Assembly: GCA_024636575.1 (NCBI GenBank)
Contig: JAGXGU010000124.1
Coordinates: 1-11,599 of the forward strand
Origin: Altererythrobacter sp.
Lineage (GTDB): Bacteria; Pseudomonadota; Alphaproteobacteria; Sphingomonadales; Sphingomonadaceae
Length of the DNA: 11,599 bases
Direction of reading: 5' to 3'
Shown: positions 6,241 to 11,599 of the stretch, piece after piece
How the letters are laid out: each line of letters starts with the position of its first letter
Numbering within the stretch: the first letter of the stretch is position 1
Position numbers and translations under genes: made by a program
The notes under the pieces: generated by a model
Databases searched by the model: none
What the model was told of the DNA's origin: nothing
What the model saw: the letters and a program-made list of their open reading frames with translations, nothing else

Positions 6241-6396
6241 TCAGCCGGGTTTCCTGGCCTTGTGTTCGGCAATCTGAGCGTCGATCTGCAAAATCCGCTG
6301 CCGCTCTGGCGTGTCCTTGGCCAATCCCTTCAGGCGGCAGGTCGCCCACAAGCTCTTGCGTTCCGATTCGAGGTTCTTGAGGTAGAGATCAGCCAT
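6241..6396 (-). CDS. 51-residue helical protein, unknown function
   Basis: A short frame reading MADLYLKNLESERKSLWATC followed by a charged helix and ending EHKARKPG. It is hydrophilic and probably all-helical, with no signal peptide. I chose the ATG at 6394-6396, which has GGAAC about 9 bases upstream; in-frame ATGs at 6411 and 6444 have weaker upstream sites. It lies 73 bases downstream of the DUF6632 gene on the same strand, so the two could share a transcript, and it converges with the DJ-1 gene, whose stop is only 14 bases away. I do not recognise the family; coding status rests on frame integrity and on how well it fills the gap. Confidence 0.55.
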   Translation of the reverse strand: MADLYLKNLESERKSLWATCRLKGLAKDTPERQRILQIDAQIAEHKARKPG

Positions 6397-6469
6397 ATTC
6401 ACAGGTTCCATTTCGAAGCCCGAATATCGCCGCAATGCCCCCACGGCAAGATGGTCTAGCGTATTGGCA

Positions 6470-6862
6470 TCACGCGGTCGCCGCCTTCGCAGCCGAACCG
6501 CGCATCAACAGGCCCAGCACTGCCGCAACCAGCAACAGCGCGGGGACATCGCCCAGCAGATGGCCGCCATGCATGGGATCCGCTGCCGCCTGCACCGCCA
6601 TGATACCGGCATGGACCACGCTCGACCAGATGGTGAACTGGATCAGCGAATGGTTCGCCGCCGGGTCGCGCGCCGCGCGGATCAGGAATACCCCCAGCGT
6701 GAAATAGACCCCCACGATCATCATGTAATATTGCGATGTATACGGCGCGCCTTCATGCCATGCCCAGCCCGATGGCCAGATCAGCGCCAGTGGATAGATC
6801 AGACAGAAAATTGCGCCAAACACGAACAGCGCGGCTTGCAGATAAGTGTATTTGCCAAGCAT
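6470..6862 (-). CDS. DUF6632-type four-helix membrane protein
   Basis: A 130-residue integral membrane protein with hydrophobic segments at about 9-30, 45-62, 74-93 and 103-120. Notable motifs are MIVGVYFTLGVFLIRAARDP (48-67), WSSVVHAGIMAVQ (79-91) and the histidine-rich MHGGHLLGDVPALLLV (97-112). These resemble the DUF6632 family from memory; no function is known to me. His 84, His 98 and His 101 lie at the ends of helices and could bind a metal or heme, which is speculative. The ATG has an excellent GGAGGGAG site about 8 bases upstream. It begins 81 bases after the end of the Doc toxin gene on the same strand. Confidence 0.82.
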   Translation of the reverse strand: MLGKYTYLQAALFVFGAIFCLIYPLALIWPSGWAWHEGAPYTSQYYMMIVGVYFTLGVFLIRAARDPAANHSLIQFTIWSSVVHAGIMAVQAAADPMHGGHLLGDVPALLLVAAVLGLLMRGSAAKAATA

Positions 6863-6943
6863 GATTACGCTCCCTCCAAACGCGACCTCATGCCTTGGTT
6901 ACGCCCCTTTACCGCCTTGCGCAAATCGCCGCGGACGTGCGGT

Positions 6944-7339
6944 TTATTGCGAAGCCAGACGGTCCCGAAACCAGGCGGCCACTTCATCCTCGGACAGTTC
7001 GTCCGCGGCGAGGCTTAGGACCATTTCCACGGCATCCCTGGCTGCAAAGGACAGGGTCTGTCCGTTCACCCGCAGGAAAAGCCGCGCAAAGACCCAAGCC
7101 GTGCGCTTGTTGCCATCGGTAAAGGGATGGTTGCGCGCAATGCCGAACGCATAGGCAGCCGCCAGCGCGCAAAAATCATCCTCGCCGTAATTCCACCGGT
7201 TCACCGGCCGCGCGAGGGCACTTTCCAGCGCCCCCCGATCGCGCACGCCGCTCGGGCCACCATGTTCGGCCAACTGGCGGTCATGTACCGCCAGCGCAAG
7301 GTCGAGGGAGAGCCACTCCGGCTCCATACGATCGACCAT
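6944..7339 (-). CDS. doc: Doc family (Fic-fold) toxin of a type II toxin-antitoxin pair
   Basis: A 131-residue protein, close to the 126 of phage P1 Doc. It carries the motif HPFTDGNKRTA with its HPFTDGNKR core at residues 71-79 (catalytic-type His 71, anion-binding GNKR). The form with NKR and no second downstream arginine is that of Doc rather than of AMP-transferring Fic proteins. P1 Doc is a kinase that phosphorylates EF-Tu and stops translation. VRDRGALESALARP (32-45) is the usual Doc N-terminal stretch. The ATG at 7337-7339 follows the antitoxin stop by 10 bases; no strong Shine-Dalgarno site is seen, so translation may depend on the upstream gene. A second ATG at residue 5 is possible. 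The toxin is apparently intact and is the second gene of the pair. Confidence 0.93.
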   Translation of the reverse strand: MVDRMEPEWLSLDLALAVHDRQLAEHGGPSGVRDRGALESALARPVNRWNYGEDDFCALAAAYAFGIARNHPFTDGNKRTAWVFARLFLRVNGQTLSFAARDAVEMVLSLAADELSEDEVAAWFRDRLASQ

Positions 7340-7349
7340 TACTGCAAGC

Positions 7350-7577
7350 TCATCGGGCCAATTCGCGCAGGATATCGCGGTCTTCGCGCATGATGTCCTC
7401 GGCCACGTCCATCTTCGCCGCAAAATCGGGATCGACCGCCGTCATCCGAACCCCATCGGGCGCTTCGGTCAGATACAACGCATCCCCCGGCCCGACCCGC
7501 AGCCGGGCCAGCACTTCCTTCGGCAGGATAATTCCGGCAGAATTGCCAATCTTGGTGATCTTGAGTGTCTTGTTCAT
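7350..7577 (-). CDS. AbrB/MazE-type (SpoVT-AbrB) antitoxin paired with Doc
   Basis: A 75-residue protein with an N-terminal swapped-hairpin DNA-binding domain (about 1-47): MNKTLKITKIGNSAGIILPK then VLARLRVGPGDALYL. The acidic helical tail (about 55-75, AAKMDVAEDIMREDRDILRE) is the likely toxin-binding part. P1 Doc is neutralised by Phd, but AbrB/MazE-type partners of Doc are, from memory, common in alphaproteobacteria. The ATG at 7575-7577 matches the family N-terminus; the frame is open 14 codons upstream, but that part has no homology. No Shine-Dalgarno site precedes it and the promoter predicts transcription starting at or near the A of the ATG. It is expected to repress its own operon. 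Confidence 0.92.
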   Translation of the reverse strand: MNKTLKITKIGNSAGIILPKEVLARLRVGPGDALYLTEAPDGVRMTAVDPDFAAKMDVAEDIMREDRDILRELAR

Positions 7578-7583
7578 ACAGGC

Positions 7584-7612
7584 GTTATAACAGCAATCGA
7601 TGCAGACGGCAA
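7584..7612 (-). promoter_or_regulatory. promoter and candidate operator of the toxin-antitoxin operon
   Basis: On the minus strand TTGCCG (7607-7612) and TATAAC (7584-7589) are 17 bases apart, a good -35/-10 pair. The expected transcription start about 7 bases beyond the -10 falls on the A of the antitoxin ATG (7577), predicting a leaderless mRNA. The 8-bp palindrome GTTATAAC (7584-7591) covers the -10 element and is a plausible antitoxin-binding site. Confidence 0.6.
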
Positions 7613-7719
7613 TCCGCATGGTTCGTCAGCCGCGAAAAAGCGGGCGCGTCGTCAGCGGCGATACGCCTGCCGAGGTGCGGGAAATGGTGCGCAAACTGGT
7701 TGGGCGGGGTGGGGTCTAA
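7600..7719 (+). CDS. possible 39-residue basic small protein
   Basis: An open frame starting MQTAIRMVRQPRKSGRVVSG and ending VRKLVGRGGV, flanked by in-frame stops. Codon third positions are GC-rich like the neighbours (roughly three quarters), and the middle forms an amphipathic helix. Against it: no Shine-Dalgarno site, overlap with the antitoxin promoter on the other strand, and no family I recognise. An alternative start is the ATG at 7618. It could be chance, or the decayed end of a former gene. Confidence 0.25.
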   Translation: MQTAIRMVRQPRKSGRVVSGDTPAEVREMVRKLVGRGGV

Positions 7720-7741
7720 GCCCCAATCGCCCGGGCAGAAA

Positions 7742-7945
7742 TCAGTCGTTGAGCACGAAGGTGATCTTCAACGTGCAGCGCCATTCGGTGATCGCGTCAC
7801 CATCCACCGAACATTTGATGTCGCTGACCCAGACGCGCTGGATGTTGTTGATCGTTTTGGAAGCCCGCGCCACGCCGGACTTCACCGCATCTTCGATCCC
7901 GATGGTGGACGAGGAAATGACTTCGGTTACTTTTGCAATGGACAT
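7742..7945 (-). CDS. dodecin (flavin-binding storage protein)
   Basis: A 67-residue protein, the family's standard length: MSIAKVTEVISSSTIGIEDA, ARASKTINNI, the aromatic Trp 39 (QRVWVSD) expected to stack on the flavin, and a C-terminal LKITFVLND. Dodecins assemble as hollow dodecamers that bind FMN, riboflavin or breakdown products and buffer free flavin in the cytosol. At the position of the flavin-contacting glutamine of archaeal and Thermus dodecins (EYQV) this protein has Arg 56 (EWRC), as in the larger SSS-type bacterial subgroup, so ligand preference may differ. A very good AGGAG is placed 7 bases before the ATG. The leader contains a hairpin (7962-7988). It is a single gene, separated from the TA operon by about 130 bases. 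Confidence 0.95.
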   Translation of the reverse strand: MSIAKVTEVISSSTIGIEDAVKSGVARASKTINNIQRVWVSDIKCSVDGDAITEWRCTLKITFVLND

Positions 7946-8396
7946 GTGCTTCTCCTGTGATGCTGTTGGTAATGCTTAACCAAGCAGCGGGAGCAGCATA
8001 TGTTCCGAATTCGACTGCATTTATTCGCTCCTATATTCCGCAGCCAACCGGCAGGAGTACAGCGCGCCGAGGGTTACACAAGTGACACATCCAACATTTG
8101 CTGTCCGCCGCCAGAAAGCGCGCATTCCTGCGGGTTTGAGGGGTGCAGGGTGACAAATTCGCCCCTGAAGAAAATTAAAATCCTGTAACGCCGCGCTATG
8201 CGAAAATTTCCTACACCGCGCTGGGAGGCACCGGCGGGCGCCATGCGCGGCCAAGGCAAGCCATGCCTGCAGCAAGTCCCGTCTTCACATGTCAAAGAGC
8301 CCGCAATTCGCGGGGCAGCGATAACAGGCCGCATGGGTGTAGGAAAATACTTCGGATGGCGGGGGAGTGGGTGCAGTTTAGTATTACTGCCCCCGT

Positions 8397-8437
8397 AATT
8401 CCATGCCCGAGGAATTCATGCCCCAGGAATTCCCCAA
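8397..8437. repeat. imperfect tandem repeat, 15-16 bp unit
   Basis: Two near-identical units lie head to tail, AATTCCATGCCCGAGG (8397-8412) and AATTCATGCCCCAGG (8413-8427), followed by a partial third (AATTCCCCAA, 8428-8437). They differ by one base deletion and one substitution. The function is unknown; it may be a slippage relic or a low-complexity spacer. Confidence 0.6.
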
Positions 8438-8463
8438 GTCAAACGCCCTATCGGCCGATATGA

Positions 8464-8496
8464 AAACACCGCCCCCCAATGCGGGAGGCGGTGTTT
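8464..8496 (-). terminator. terminator of the TonB-dependent receptor gene
   Basis: A perfect 10-bp stem, AAACACCGCC (8464-8473) with GGCGGTGTTT (8487-8496), continues inward past a C/A mismatch with three C-G pairs (8475-8477 with 8483-8485) and a 5-base loop. On the minus strand it ends in TTTTCAT. It lies 23 bases beyond the receptor stop codon. Confidence 0.75.
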
Positions 8497-8519
8497 CATG
8501 ATTTGAAGTTAGCCGGCGG

Positions 8520-10898
8520 TCAGAATGTCTTGCGCGCGGTCAGGCCGTAGGTTCTGGGTTGGCCGATATTATAGCCAAGACGGGCGCGCCCGCCCCGTTC
8601 GCGGTCGAATGACAGCAGTGCATTTTCATCGAACACATTGTTGACATAGGCAACGAAGGACAGGCCGTTGTCGAAATCGATCCCCGCGCTCAGATTGACC
8701 AGCTGATAGCTGGGCAGCAACAGGTCGACCGTTGTCGAAGACCCCGCCGGTGCCCCGCCAAACGGCAGACCGTGGACGAATGTACGCGGGTTGCCTTCCT
8801 GATCGGCGGGTTGGGTGAAACGGCTGCCGACGTGCTGGACCGATGCCGCAACATAGGCATCGGTGCCATCGCCAATCGGCCATTCATAACTGCCCGACGC
8901 CGAAAGCTGGAATTTCGGCACCGATGGCAGACGGTTACCATCGCGAATCCCCGTGGCCGCCGTCAGCGCGCCGGGCAGGGTGGTGTCGAATTCCGCCTCG
9001 ATCAGACTGCCCGACAGGGACAGGTCGAGCCCCGGAACCGGGTTCAGGCCGAGTTCGAATTCGACCCCGGCGCTATGCGCCTTTTCCACGTTGAACACGA
9101 TGCGGCTGGAACAGCTGCCCGCGTCCAGCGTCACCTGCAGATTGCTGATGTCATTATAGAAAGCACCGGCGTTGAAGGTGAAGCCGCGGCCCTGCGTCTT
9201 GACGCCGAGTTCATAATTCCACAGCGTTTCATCCTCATAATTCTGGAAGCCCCCGAACAGCGCAAGATCCTGAGCATTGCACAGCGGCGTGTTGAGCGGA
9301 TCGTTGACACCGCCAAGCCGGAAACCCTTGGATGCCTGAGCATTGACCGTCACATTATCGCTCAGGTCGTAACTGGCCAGCAGCCGCGGTGTGAACCCGC
9401 TGGACGATGTGCGGTCAACCACGCCGGTATCACCATTGGCGAACAGGCCGCCGGTGGTGATGGTGCGTTCTTCGTTGAAATCATAATAGCGCCCGCCCGC
9501 TGTCACGCTCAGCTTGTCGGTCAAATCATAGGTCGCCTCGCCAAACACGGCGAATTGTTCAATGTCATAGGGAAGGTCGGAGTTGAACGGCGAATCCGCC
9601 GGAAAACCATTGGCCACTGCGGCCGAAGTACCTGCACCCAGCACCGCATCGGTAAACGCGTCATAACCCGGTGTGGGCAGACGTTGTTCATACACACGGT
9701 CAATTTTTGAAAAGAAACCGCCGATGACCCACTGGAGCCGTCCGGCACCGTCCGATGCCAGGCGCAATTCCTGGGTGAAGGTTTCCAGCTGGGTGGTATC
9801 GCGCAGATTGGAAGGCAGCAGCACCGCGGCATCGGGGTACCCCAGATCGACCGATACCGACCCGCTCAGCGCGCTCGCATCCCGGCTGACCAGAATGCTG
9901 CGATCAATATAGGATGTGACCGAAGTCAATTCCACCGCGCCAAGACCCAGCTTGATGGTCGCGTCCGCGATCATCGTCTCGTCTTCGAACGCTTCGCGCA
10001 GCAACAGGTACTGTTCGCGTTCGTTGAAATCGACCTGAGGCCGGGTAGTGGTGAACTGGTTCGCGAACAGACTGTATTCTTCCTGCCGGTTGAAACCGTC
10101 GGCAGTGATCTTCTGATAGACGATCCGCGGGGTGATGCTGAAGCTGTCCGTGGGTTGGAACGTCAGCGCCAGACGCCCGCCATAGCGTTCCCCGCTGTTG
10201 ACATCTTCCCCGCCGGCCGGGCCGATCGCGTTGACGAAACCGCCATAGCGGGTGAAATAGCCGACCGCGCGCGCCGCAGCGTTATCGCCCAGCGGCAGAT
10301 TGATTGCGCCCTTCAGATGGCCGCCGATATCGTCGCCATCGACCAGGTTCAGATTTCCTTCGACCACCCCTTCGACCGCGCCCAGGCGCGGCTGGTTGGT
10401 GATGTAGCGGATGGTGCCGCCGACCGATCCGGAACCGAACAGCGTCCCTTGCGGCCCGCGCAGGGTTTCGATGCGGTTAAGATCGAACAGATCGAGGTCG
10501 GGTGTGAACAGCGACAGCGAAATCACGCTTTCGTCCAGATAGACGCCCACCTGTTCCTTCACACCGGGCTGATCGCGCACCACCTGGCCTGCCGAAACCC
10601 CGCGTACGGATACCTGGCTCTGGCCGGGCCCGAGGTTTTGCACCGAAAGCCCGGCAACGTTGCGCGACACATCCTCCAGCGTGACGGCACCCGATTTCTG
10701 GATATCCGCAGCGGTTTGCGCGTTGATGGAAAAAGGCACGTCTTGCAGCGTCTGATCCCGCTTGGTGGCGGTAACGACAATTTCGTTGCCTTGCGCTGCG
10801 GCCGCCGCTTCCTGGGCCTGAGCCTGGCCGCCTAAGCCGAGCGTAGTTGCGAGCGCCAGCACCGAGGTTGTCGATATAATAGTTGCAGAGATTTTCAT
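8520..10898 (-). CDS. TonB-dependent outer-membrane receptor
   Basis: A 792-residue receptor. A signal peptide ends at AQA-QEA (cleavage after about residue 28). An Ala/Gln spacer leads to the TonB box EIVVTA (39-44), then a plug domain (about 48-165) with QDVPFSINA, VSVRGVSAGQ, IETLRGPQGTLFGSGSVGGTI and ITNQP. The rest is a 22-stranded-type barrel ending in a C-terminal Phe (LTARKTF) as outer-membrane proteins require. Such receptors pull siderophores, cobalamin, sugars or other large substrates across the outer membrane using TonB-ExbBD energy; the substrate cannot be read here. The ATG at 10896-10898 has GGGAGGGAT about 8 bases upstream. A 13-bp dyad lies 43 bases before it. An exported RidA-like gene lies upstream on the same strand, 301 bases away; a terminator follows. 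Long frames on the opposite strand are mirrors of this gene. Confidence 0.96.
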   Translation of the reverse strand: MKISATIISTTSVLALATTLGLGGQAQAQEAAAAAQGNEIVVTATKRDQTLQDVPFSINAQTAADIQKSGAVTLEDVSRNVAGLSVQNLGPGQSQVSVRGVSAGQVVRDQPGVKEQVGVYLDESVISLSLFTPDLDLFDLNRIETLRGPQGTLFGSGSVGGTIRYITNQPRLGAVEGVVEGNLNLVDGDDIGGHLKGAINLPLGDNAAARAVGYFTRYGGFVNAIGPAGGEDVNSGERYGGRLALTFQPTDSFSITPRIVYQKITADGFNRQEEYSLFANQFTTTRPQVDFNEREQYLLLREAFEDETMIADATIKLGLGAVELTSVTSYIDRSILVSRDASALSGSVSVDLGYPDAAVLLPSNLRDTTQLETFTQELRLASDGAGRLQWVIGGFFSKIDRVYEQRLPTPGYDAFTDAVLGAGTSAAVANGFPADSPFNSDLPYDIEQFAVFGEATYDLTDKLSVTAGGRYYDFNEERTITTGGLFANGDTGVVDRTSSSGFTPRLLASYDLSDNVTVNAQASKGFRLGGVNDPLNTPLCNAQDLALFGGFQNYEDETLWNYELGVKTQGRGFTFNAGAFYNDISNLQVTLDAGSCSSRIVFNVEKAHSAGVEFELGLNPVPGLDLSLSGSLIEAEFDTTLPGALTAATGIRDGNRLPSVPKFQLSASGSYEWPIGDGTDAYVAASVQHVGSRFTQPADQEGNPRTFVHGLPFGGAPAGSSTTVDLLLPSYQLVNLSAGIDFDNGLSFVAYVNNVFDENALLSFDRERGGRARLGYNIGQPRTYGLTARKTF

Positions 10899-11199
10899 TA
10901 CGATCCCTCCCAAAGGACAGTTGAAGCGTTTGTTTTTTTACAGGATTATCCTGCACAATACGCCTTGGATACTTCGCCGCCGATGATCGCCAAACCGGGC
11001 TTTCTTCAACGTAAAACAGACCAATTTGGTAGCAATAATGCGTTTTTCAGGACTTGGCTAGACCTTCGCCCAACGCGAAATTCGCTGCCCGTTTCCAAGC
11101 CCGAAATCCCGCGCTGCTGCCGGTACCACGGAACGCATGGAACTCTGTCCAGAATTCCGGAGAGGTTCAGGGGCCAGCTTTATGGCCCACATTCCACAC
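10899..11199. other. 301-bp gap between RidA-like and TonB receptor genes, without a gene
   Basis: No frame here has coding character. It should contain the receptor's promoter on the minus strand: a GATAAT hexamer is embedded in the dyad at 10941-10953, but no matching -35 is convincing. A run of seven T on the plus strand (10934-10940) means seven A in the predicted leader. An imperfect palindrome GGAACTCT/AGAATTCC (11139-11146 with 11151-11158, one mismatch) is also present. No terminator with a T-run is seen after the RidA-like stop. Confidence 0.55.
10941..10953. promoter_or_regulatory. 13-bp dyad upstream of the TonB receptor, candidate operator
   Basis: CAGGAT-T-ATCCTG is a perfect inverted repeat with one central base, 43 bases before the receptor ATG. 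Read on the minus strand it includes GATAAT, which could serve as a -10 element, so a protein bound here would block transcription. The half-site does not match a Fur box that I recognise. Confidence 0.45.
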
Positions 11200-11599
11200 T
11201 CACTCCGGCACCCGTGCCATGATCTTGATTTCCACCAGCCCTTCCGGCTCGTAGAGGCTCGACACACCCAGCGCGGTCCAGGCGGGGAACGGGGCTTTGA
11301 TGTAGCGGTTCTTGACCGTCACAAACTCATCTATCTGTCCGGCGAGGTCGGTGTGGTAGGTGTCGAAGGACACAACATCGTCCCATGATGCTCCGGCGCG
11401 CTTCAGGGTACGGCCCAGCGCCTCGAACGCGCGGGTGAAGGCGGGGTCCATGCTTTCCTCCCCTTCCCTCGGCACCGCGACCACGCCGGACAGGTAGATC
11501 ATCCCGTTCGCGATCACCGCGTCGGAATATCCCACCGCTTCCTGAAATGCGAGCGACCCTGCATGCTGCGGCATGATCGTCTGCTTGGCTTCCTGCGCC
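11200..11599 (-). CDS. exported RidA/YjgF-family protein lacking the deaminase arginine, 5' partial
   Basis: The frame runs off the right edge; 132 residues are visible. The first ones, AQEAKQTI before MPQHAGS, look like the end of a signal peptide (an Ala-Gln cleavage site) and mature start, so the protein is probably periplasmic and the ATG at 11574 is not the true start. The fold matches RidA: AVGYSDAVIANGMIYLSGVV, ALGRTLKRAGASWDDVV, YHTDLAGQIDEFVTVKNRY and a C-terminal VEIKIMARVPE. In RidA an Arg in the PxRxxxGV-type segment holds the imine substrate's carboxylate; here the segment reads PFPAWTALGV, with Trp instead. It therefore resembles Rid subgroups without 2-aminoacrylate deaminase activity, and its role is unknown. 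It lies upstream of the TonB receptor on the same strand. Confidence 0.88.
   Translation of the reverse strand, partial: AQEAKQTIMPQHAGSLAFQEAVGYSDAVIANGMIYLSGVVAVPREGEESMDPAFTRAFEALGRTLKRAGASWDDVVSFDTYHTDLAGQIDEFVTVKNRYIKAPFPAWTALGVSSLYEPEGLVEIKIMARVPE

Larger units (their letters stand above)
7946..8519. other. 574-bp stretch without a convincing gene
   Basis: Short open frames exist here on both strands (for example 8000-8188 and 8198-8398 on +, 8021-8275 and 8074-8334 on -), but none has a ribosome-binding site, recognisable motifs or protein-like composition. What can be seen: a hairpin in the dodecin leader (7962-7988), a hairpin GCAGT/ACTGC (8373-8377 with 8386-8390) extended by a GGG/CCC stack, two and a half imperfect tandem copies of an AATTC(C)ATGCCC(C/G)AGG unit (8397-8437), and the TonB receptor terminator (8464-8496). 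Dodecin promoter elements should lie in its left part, but I could not fix them. Confidence 0.6.

Noticed and set aside
7565..7960. 131-codon plus-strand frame across the antitoxin promoter and dodecin
   Set aside because: It runs opposite to the clearly recognised dodecin gene and has no family features.
7978..8006. GGAAC followed by GGTT on the minus strand upstream of dodecin, resembling an EcfG promoter
   Set aside because: The spacer is about 20 bases, longer than the 16-17 expected, and the -10 part differs from the consensus.
8772..9710. 312-codon plus-strand frame inside the TonB receptor gene, with a similar one at 10155-10835
   Set aside because: Both are opposite-strand shadows of a strong gene, with no motifs or ribosome-binding sites of their own.
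1..11599. tRNA or rRNA genes, insertion sequences, attachment sites, CRISPR arrays
   Set aside because: No T-loop-like GTTCGA context with cloverleaf pairing, no transposase, no terminal inverted repeats with target duplications and no spaced direct repeats were seen by eye; a covariance-model search would be decisive for RNAs.

Overview
This window is a stretch of ordinary-looking chromosome, most likely from an alphaproteobacterium of the order Sphingomonadales, probably Erythrobacteraceae-like. The evidence is high GC, good Shine-Dalgarno sites on many genes, and protein variants typical of that group: a secreted S41 peptidase, a DUF962 protein, a PhnA-domain protein without the zinc ribbon, a fasciclin lipoprotein, a large TonB-dependent receptor and an exported RidA-like protein. 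The taxon is inferred from remembered protein resemblance, not from a database search. I see no rRNA, tRNA, insertion sequence, prophage or CRISPR array.

Left part (1-3310): the 3' end of an S41 serine peptidase gene is followed closely by a DUF962 membrane protein gene, both on +. On the - strand lie a small helical protein and a cold-shock protein with a long structured leader and a hairpin terminator. Divergent from the cold-shock gene is a two-gene + unit, a GFA-type zinc enzyme and a PhnA-domain protein, joined by an ATGA stop/start overlap and preceded by a readable promoter.

Middle (3270-6862): a fasciclin lipoprotein and a COG3650-type lipoprotein are on -. A lysine-rich 43-residue microprotein, an UPF0178 (YaiI/YqxD) protein and a DJ-1/PfpI-family protein are on +. 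The gap before the UPF0178 gene holds an 11-bp perfect inverted repeat. A 51-residue helical protein and a four-helix DUF6632 membrane protein follow on -.

Right part (6944-11599), all clear genes on -: a Doc (Fic-fold) toxin preceded by an AbrB/MazE-type antitoxin, whose promoter predicts a leaderless message; a dodecin; about 570 bp without a convincing gene; a 792-residue TonB-dependent receptor with its own terminator; and the 3' part of an exported RidA-like gene running off the right edge. That RidA-like protein lacks the arginine needed for imine deamination.

Functionally this is a mixed set of housekeeping and stress-type genes (cold shock, DJ-1/Hsp31, flavin storage, toxin-antitoxin) with envelope proteins (two lipoproteins, secreted peptidase, outer-membrane receptor). 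I found no strong evidence of a new multi-gene system. The most checkable points are the leaderless antitoxin promoter with an embedded palindrome, the 11-bp inverted repeat before the UPF0178 gene, the lysine-rich microprotein, the two family members that have lost hallmark residues (PhnA and RidA), and the dyad just upstream of the TonB receptor.
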